Source: Syntrophaceae bacterium UBA5764
GTDB taxonomy: Bacteria; Desulfobacterota; Syntrophia; Syntrophales; Smithellaceae
Length of the DNA stretch: 10,294 bases
Direction of reading: 5' to 3'
NCBI GenBank assembly: GCA_002418825.1
Contig: DIEW01000078.1
Coordinates: 1-10,294 of the forward strand
Position 1 is the first letter of the stretch, and each line of letters starts with the position of its first letter. A program made the translations under genes and the position numbers. The notes under the pieces were generated by a model, which had not been told where the DNA came from, searched no databases, and worked only from the letters and a program-made list of their open reading frames with translations. Of the stretch, positions 6,594 to 10,294 are shown piece by piece.

Positions 6594-7904
6594 TCAGTCC
6601 GTTTTTTCGCTTTTTGTTTTCAGCCGTTTCAGACGGTGCGCGAGAGATTCCTTTTCGTCTGGTGAAAAACCATTATTCTGACTGAGCGCGCTTTCCACGA
6701 GTATTTTTGCCGCGTGATAATCGCGGGCGTGATGCTCCAGCCATTTGGCCATCTCCGATACGGCGGAAAAATCAGCGGGCGTTATTTCCAGAAGCCCCTG
6801 CCAGATTTGCGTGGCCTGCTCCCAGCGCCCGGTGCGCTTGTATAAAAAGGAAAGCTCTTTTTTGGAGATTACCGACAACTGTGCGTCCGTCTGCTGTTCA
6901 TCGAAAACTTCCAGAATTTTTCCGGCGCGTTCGGTATCGCGTCTTTTGAACAGCAGGCGCGCCGCGGCCAGATAATCGTCCGCGTGTGAATTTTGCACTT
7001 CCTGTTTGGCGCAGAGAATTTCCGTCAGATGCGCGGTAAGCGTCGCCATGGAAATAACATCAATTTTATTGTGTTCAAATATTGATTCCAGGAGCCGCCC
7101 GTCGCGTTGTTTGAGCCAGTCGAAATAACGCTGCGGAATTTCCCAGCCGGGAATATCGCCTTCGCGAAAAACTCCCAGCACTTCCACTTCCAGTGTTCCC
7201 AGCCGGCTGTTTTCCAGACGATGCCCCAGAATGCGCCGCGAGGGGTGCAGCAAATCCAGATGCGGCAAATTGACCAGATCGCTTTTCAGCCGGTTTAAAA
7301 TAAAACGCGTCGATAAAAGGTTTACGTCGAAGGCTTTGCCGTTGAAAGTAACCAGAAATTTCTTTTGCGCGGCGATTTCGGCAAGATAAGAAAGCGCGGC
7401 TCGCTCTTCGGAAAAATCGCGCGCGAAAATCTGCCGGATGTGAAAAGCGCCATCTTCAAACCACCCCAGGCCGATTAAAAAAGCCATCGTTCCCGTGCCG
7501 CCGGAAAGGCCTGTTGTTTCCGTATCCAGAAAAAGGCCTTCCTCGCAGCGGTAGTCGTTTAAAGTGTAATCACCGGCCAGAAGCGCCGCCGCGCGCATAT
7601 CCAGATTAAGCGCTTCGCAGATGTTGCGTTTCCCGTGGCGACAGTTGCCGGCCATGATGTCGCTTGCCAGAAAAAACCTGCCGTGTTTATTTTCCATTTC
7701 TTCGCCCCGGACTATTTTTTCCAAAGCGATGGTTTCTCCCCAGAATTCTTTTTTTGGCGCGGAAGTTGGCGCCTGCGGTCGGCGCGAAAGAATCATGTCC
7801 ATCCGCCGGCGCAGTTCATCAATTCGCGCCTGTTTTTCCGAAGGCGCGGCGGGTTTTACTGTTTTTTCGCCGGTCAGGCGTTTTAGTTTGTCAATCGAGC
7901 TCAT
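6594..7904 (-). CDS. YprB-type RNase H-fold 3'-5' exonuclease with C-terminal TPR-like helices
   Basis: A 436-residue protein. After a charged N-terminal stretch (1-50, probably disordered) comes a DEDD-type exonuclease core: FLDTETTGLSGGTG with Asp127 and Glu129, FNGKAFDV with Asp193, and HNKIDVIS with His278 and Asp282. The Asp127/Glu129/Asp193/Asp282 set with a His four before the last Asp matches the DEDDh-like layout of the YprB RNase H-like family. Residues about 310-420 are helical and look like degenerate tetratricopeptide repeats (LSFLYKRTGRWEQATQIW), as in other long YprB homologues. Nucleic-acid substrate and role are unknown, and the family is poorly characterised. The gene converges on the ligase with 5 bases between stops. 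No strong ribosome site precedes the ATG; its promoter probably lies in repeat copy A just upstream. Confidence 0.85.
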   Translation of the reverse strand: MSSIDKLKRLTGEKTVKPAAPSEKQARIDELRRRMDMILSRRPQAPTSAPKKEFWGETIALEKIVRGEEMENKHGRFFLASDIMAGNCRHGKRNICEALNLDMRAAALLAGDYTLNDYRCEEGLFLDTETTGLSGGTGTMAFLIGLGWFEDGAFHIRQIFARDFSEERAALSYLAEIAAQKKFLVTFNGKAFDVNLLSTRFILNRLKSDLVNLPHLDLLHPSRRILGHRLENSRLGTLEVEVLGVFREGDIPGWEIPQRYFDWLKQRDGRLLESIFEHNKIDVISMATLTAHLTEILCAKQEVQNSHADDYLAAARLLFKRRDTERAGKILEVFDEQQTDAQLSVISKKELSFLYKRTGRWEQATQIWQGLLEITPADFSAVSEMAKWLEHHARDYHAAKILVESALSQNNGFSPDEKESLAHRLKRLKTKSEKTD

Positions 7905-7915
7905 ACTTTTTTGTT

Positions 7916-7980
7916 ATCGCGAGCCTCATCTTAGGCGACGCGACAATACATTTTTCTGCTGTTAACTTTGAAATGTCAAG
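7916..7980. repeat. Imperfect direct repeat, copy A (carries TTGACA and a hairpin)
   Basis: The 30-base core at 7951-7980 matches 9519-9548 at 29 of 30 positions, and weaker similarity runs left to a shared ATCGCG and right to about 8001. The left part can fold: TCGCG-A-GCC pairs with GGC-GA-CGCGA. On the minus strand the core begins CTTGACATTTCAAAG, a perfect -35 box (7974-7979). AAAAAT (7950-7955) is a possible -10 at 18 bases. It lies directly upstream of the exonuclease gene, so it may be that gene's promoter. Confidence 0.75.
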
Positions 7981-7992
7981 AATAAAAGATTT

Positions 7993-8247
7993 TTATATTC
8001 TCTTCGACGTGGTCATGATAATTAAGCGTTCTGTCACCGGAATTAGGACGATTGAACCAGTAACATCGACAACGCCTATTAAAAATTCTTTTTTAATATT
8101 TTCTGTTGAATTAAAAATAATTTCCGGAATTTCCATTAAATTTCTAAATGGATACTCGATAATCAGTTGTCGTTTTCCGCTAATCTCTCTTATAGCAACC
8201 CTTTCTACTTTGCGGATAGATGTATGCTTCTCCAGTTGAAAGTTAGC
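7993..8247 (-). pseudogene. Frameshifted C-terminal half of the small cassette gene
   Basis: In the -1 frame relative to the 60-residue ORF just upstream, the minus strand is open for 84 codons and encodes a protein-like sequence ending EFLIGVVDVTGSIVLIPVTE and a short basic tail. It has no ATG, GTG or TTG until a Met 47 codons before the stop (ATG at 8134-8136), so it does not look like an independent gene. Both frames overlap over 8205-8247, where a single missing base would join them into one product of about 130 residues. No canonical slippery heptamer is visible, so mutation or a sequencing error is more likely than programmed frameshifting. No family recognised. The beta-rich, Ile/Val-rich character resembles the end of the upstream frame. 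Confidence 0.5.
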
Positions 8248-8387
8248 CTATCCTTATTTTTTAGAACAATTATGGTTTCATCTCCCACATCTTCAATATA
8301 ATTAACTGTTTTTTCATTTTGCCCAAAAGCACGTACAAAATTTTTACCTTCTTCGGACAACTTATGCCATTTAAATCTCTGAGCCAT
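8205..8387 (-). CDS. Small unrecognised protein, likely N-terminal half of a frameshifted gene
   Basis: A 60-residue frame starting MAQRFKWHKLSEEGKNFVRA with a strong ribosome site (AAGGGGGAAAT directly ahead of the ATG). It lies 15 bases after the nuclease stop codon, so it is the second gene of that transcript. The helical, basic N-terminus is followed by a beta-like stretch (DETIIVLKNKDRLTFNW). No known domain is recognised. The reading frame stops at 8205-8207 just where the -1 frame continues with similar protein character. This suggests a longer ancestral product of about 130 residues. The AT-rich composition matches the nuclease gene and differs from the polyene cluster, so both probably arrived together. 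It may be a functional partner of the nuclease, by position only. Confidence 0.6.
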   Translation of the reverse strand: MAQRFKWHKLSEEGKNFVRAFGQNEKTVNYIEDVGDETIIVLKNKDRLTFNWRSIHLSAK

Positions 8388-8402
8388 ATTTCCCCCTTTT
8401 AT

Positions 8403-9332
8403 CTATCTTCCTTTGAACTTTATTCCCGCTTCAGTTAATCTAAACAAACCAGAGTAAATGGATTTTCTTTCAAAATAACCTCTATTATATTTGCCTTGCC
8501 AGCCAACTAAATCCGCATATATTGCCCTTCTGATGTTTGCATCAACATTAACAATATCCCCAAAATCAACTCCGTATTTCTTTAGTTCAGATTTTACATA
8601 ATCGTAAATATCTTGTAACTGAACAAATCCATCAGATGTCTTTGGTAATTTCAATACAGCATCAACGACTAATCTTCTTAGAGTTGGACGAGTTCTGGGA
8701 AGCAATTCTTCCATTTCTTGCAATTTTTTTATTTCACTTTTTGTGCCTTCCTTTTTAAAAGCCTGTTCATTATGGACAAGAACTGTTTCATATATCTTTC
8801 TATAACTTTCAATATATTCAAGGCTTGGCTCAAACACAGATTCTTGGAGTCTCATTCTGAGATAAAAATTGATCAACTGAAGTATCTCGCTATCTGTCTC
8901 TATTCCATTAAAAACAACATTCAACTCAACATTTTTAGATAAACCACCATTAGTTAAATTTGATGAGCCAACAATAGCGGTAACTTTTTTATTGTTGTTT
9001 TTAACGAGATACAATTTAGGATGGAAAATAGAAGATTTATTTGGCTCACTAAAACAAAAACATTTTAGATTAGGGTTAGATTTTTGTAATGATTTTAACT
9101 CAAATAAAGAGTCCGGGTCAGTTGTTCTAAAATCAAGGCCAACCAAAAATTCAACCTTGCCATCCTTTTTTAAGATATTTTTTATGTCAGATTCTATTAA
9201 CGATAATCCAGAGTATTTCAAAAATGCTACCGAGAATTTTGCCTCCATAGCACTTGTGAAAGATTCTCTTAATACATCAATCAGCTTATTGTTTTCATTT
9301 TCCGCAATTATTATTTGCATAAATCTAATCAC
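8403..9332 (-). CDS. PLD/HKD-family nuclease with C-terminal winged-helix-like domain
   Basis: A 309-residue protein, not secreted. The N-terminal two-layer fold carries one phospholipase-D-type motif: HPKLYLV (His104, Lys106), then GSSNLTNGG (Gly122-Asn125) and Glu136. Such single-HKD proteins form dimers with one shared active site; this subgroup contains restriction-type and helicase-associated nucleases. Residues about 215-309, with VDANIRRAIYADLVGW and a terminal GLFRLTEAGIKF, look like a winged helix that could bind DNA. The annotated start is a GTG at 9330-9332; the ATG four codons later (9318-9320) is equally possible, and neither has a clear ribosome site. Composition is clearly AT-rich (20 G/C in the 60 bases from 8401). 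The gene sits between two direct repeats with a small downstream gene, suggesting a transferred, possibly defensive cassette. Function is inferred. Confidence 0.82.
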   Translation of the reverse strand: MIRFMQIIIAENENNKLIDVLRESFTSAMEAKFSVAFLKYSGLSLIESDIKNILKKDGKVEFLVGLDFRTTDPDSLFELKSLQKSNPNLKCFCFSEPNKSSIFHPKLYLVKNNNKKVTAIVGSSNLTNGGLSKNVELNVVFNGIETDSEILQLINFYLRMRLQESVFEPSLEYIESYRKIYETVLVHNEQAFKKEGTKSEIKKLQEMEELLPRTRPTLRRLVVDAVLKLPKTSDGFVQLQDIYDYVKSELKKYGVDFGDIVNVDANIRRAIYADLVGWQGKYNRGYFERKSIYSGLFRLTEAGIKFKGR

Positions 9333-9415
9333 ATTTCATAGTAGCGCATTCCTGTTTTTCCATAAATCTCAAATTCCGAGGACATAACAATTAACAGCTC
9401 ATTTTTATTTTGGTT

Positions 9416-9462
9416 CCCGGCTTTCGCTGGGACGATGCCTGGATCCCTTGACCAGCAAGGGA
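9416..9462. repeat. REP-like paired hairpins
   Basis: Two stem-loops lie in tandem. CCCGGC-TTTC-GCTGGG (9416-9431) is a six-pair stem with one G-T wobble. TCCCTTG-ACCAG-CAAGGGA (9444-9462) is a perfect seven-pair stem. The sequence, ending GGGAATGACAGC, resembles the common proteobacterial extragenic repeats of the type GGATTCCCG...CGGGAATGACA. It may act as a bidirectional transcription barrier, but the run of T that follows (9471-9480) is broken by an A. Confidence 0.7.
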
Positions 9463-9483
9463 ATGACAGCTTTTTATTTTATC

Positions 9484-9548
9484 ATCGCGCGTCCTGCTTT
9501 ATAAAGGCGCGACAAGTTTTTTTCTGCTGTTATCTTTGAAATGTCAAG
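9484..9548. repeat. Imperfect direct repeat, copy B
   Basis: Second copy of the repeat, 1568 bases right of copy A and in the same orientation. The 30-base core at 9519-9548 differs from copy A at one position. The left arm has TCGCGC pairing with GCGCGA around a loop, a different but similarly placed hairpin from copy A, and weaker similarity continues right to about 9574. The minus strand again carries a perfect TTGACA (9542-9547). Confidence 0.75.
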
Positions 9549-9646
9549 ATTAAAGATTTGATCATCAATATTCTTATTAACATCCTGAATGCTTATGATG
9601 TTTGTTCTGTCAAGTTGTTTCCTGTTCATTTGATGAGTTTCTATAA

Positions 9647-10294
9647 TTATAACAATGATACTTTATCCGACGCTTGTTTAAAAGTTATTGTTCCCTCAAG
9701 CAGTTGGCGTCTAATGTATAAAATTTCAGACGGTGCCGGCAGGCCAGTCACCTCTATTTGACACACAATTCCTAAGCGAGAAAATAGGCGGTTGAGCTCG
9801 GCAATAATATATTCACGTAGTACGGCCTGCGCCCAATGAGATGTAATTTTTTTATAAAAGTTGAAAAACTCTGTCGATCTTTCCTGTGACCAATCTCTAA
9901 CATTCCAACCCCAGTTTCTGGTAATCCGCCTGTAGTAAATATCGCAATTTCTTACGTACATTTGAAAATCAAAAGCACGTGTTTGTATGCCACTTTCCAA
10001 ATCTTTTTTAAAGAAAAGCGGCCCTAAATGCTCAAACGCCCCTAATCTTTTCAGTATTCTTTTATATCCTTTACATCCGCCCAACACTGCAGGCATTTTC
10101 AAATAGAAAATTTTATTAGCCGGTATCAATACCAATTTTTTTCCCCAATGCTGCCAGTCGGCACGAGGAATTATCTGTATAAACAAACCTGGAACCATAA
10201 CAAGTCTCTTCGTTGTGAAACCGTAAATATCGATAACACCATCATTGTCTCGAGTTATTTCGTAAATAGCACAACCTTCCCATGTGAGATGTTT
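9647..10294 (-). CDS. Unrecognised aromatic-rich protein, 5' end beyond the window
   Basis: The minus-strand frame is open from the right edge to a TAA at 9647-9649, giving 215 visible residues. An internal Met at 10196-10198 is unlikely to be the start, because the 32 codons before it are open and protein-like (HLTWEGCAIYEITRDNDG). Seven tryptophans and many Arg/Lys/Tyr residues make it basic and aromatic-rich. There are no evident membrane segments, signal peptide or catalytic motif I can name. The C-terminal 70 residues look helical (REYIIAELNRLFSRLG, then ILYIRRQLLEGTI). It lies upstream of the nuclease cassette on the same strand but is separated from it by 314 bases with repeats, so co-transcription is doubtful. 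No family or function assigned. Confidence 0.7.
   Translation of the reverse strand, partial: KHLTWEGCAIYEITRDNDGVIDIYGFTTKRLVMVPGLFIQIIPRADWQHWGKKLVLIPANKIFYLKMPAVLGGCKGYKRILKRLGAFEHLGPLFFKKDLESGIQTRAFDFQMYVRNCDIYYRRITRNWGWNVRDWSQERSTEFFNFYKKITSHWAQAVLREYIIAELNRLFSRLGIVCQIEVTGLPAPSEILYIRRQLLEGTITFKQASDKVSLL

Larger units (their letters stand above)
9333..9646. other. 314-base intergenic region holding repeats only
   Basis: No credible gene is seen on either strand. The region contains two REP-like hairpins (9416-9462) and direct repeat copy B (9484-9548), with AT-rich filler between. The minus-strand TTGACA in copy B (9542-9547) lies about 210 bases upstream of the nuclease start and could drive that gene. 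A convincing -10 box is missing. Confidence 0.5.

Noticed and set aside
7664..8239. 191-codon plus-strand open frame across the exonuclease start
   Set aside because: Most of it is antisense to the exonuclease and the small cassette gene, and it shows no domain or ribosome site; it is a shadow frame.
8205..8250. Programmed -1 frameshift site
   Set aside because: No X XXY YYZ heptamer or downstream stimulatory structure is visible in the overlap, so mutation or base-call error is preferred.
9416..9462. CRISPR-like repeat
   Set aside because: Only two unequal hairpins with no regular spacing or spacers; they fit REP-type elements.

Overview
The window looks like a chromosomal stretch of a Gram-negative bacterium. 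A LolA-type periplasmic carrier and an outer-membrane-type lipoprotein sit inside a fatty-acid-synthase-like cluster. The gene content and the degenerate REP-like intergenic repeats would fit a Desulfobacterota (former Deltaproteobacteria, e.g. Syntrophales-like) genome. That lineage is an inference, because no rRNA or other marker gene is present.

Region 1 (1-5023, minus strand) is most of a type II FAS/PKS-like operon resembling aryl polyene (APE) or flexirubin clusters. In transcription order it encodes a hot-dog dehydratase, a FabG-type ketoreductase, a LolA-like carrier, a DUF3261-like lipoprotein and a CrtI/retinol-saturase-like FAD oxidoreductase. After a 201-base gap come an acyl carrier protein and a ketosynthase that runs off the left edge. 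The first four genes overlap by 1-8 bases, so they are almost certainly co-transcribed and translationally coupled. Divergent from them, 5194-6588 (+) encodes an ANL-superfamily acyl/aryl AMP ligase that probably primes the ACP. Together the set supplies starter activation (ligase), carrier (ACP), condensation (KS), ketoreduction (KR), dehydration (DH), possible redox tailoring (FAD enzyme) and envelope handling of the product (LolA-like protein plus lipoprotein).

Region 2 (6594-7904, minus) is a YprB-type RNase H-fold exonuclease with a C-terminal helical, TPR-like tail. It converges on the ligase gene with only 5 bases between them.

Region 3 (about 7916-9574) is visibly AT-richer. It holds a two-gene minus-strand cassette: an HKD/PLD-type nuclease and a small gene that appears frameshifted. 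An imperfect direct repeat with a 29/30-identical core, 1568 bases apart, brackets the cassette. Beside the right copy is a separate pair of REP-like hairpins.

Region 4 (9647-10294, minus) is the 3' part of an unrecognised aromatic-rich protein whose reading frame is open to the window edge.

The most interesting items are the polyene-type cluster with its embedded CrtI-like flavoenzyme and the repeat-bounded PLD-nuclease cassette with a broken small partner.
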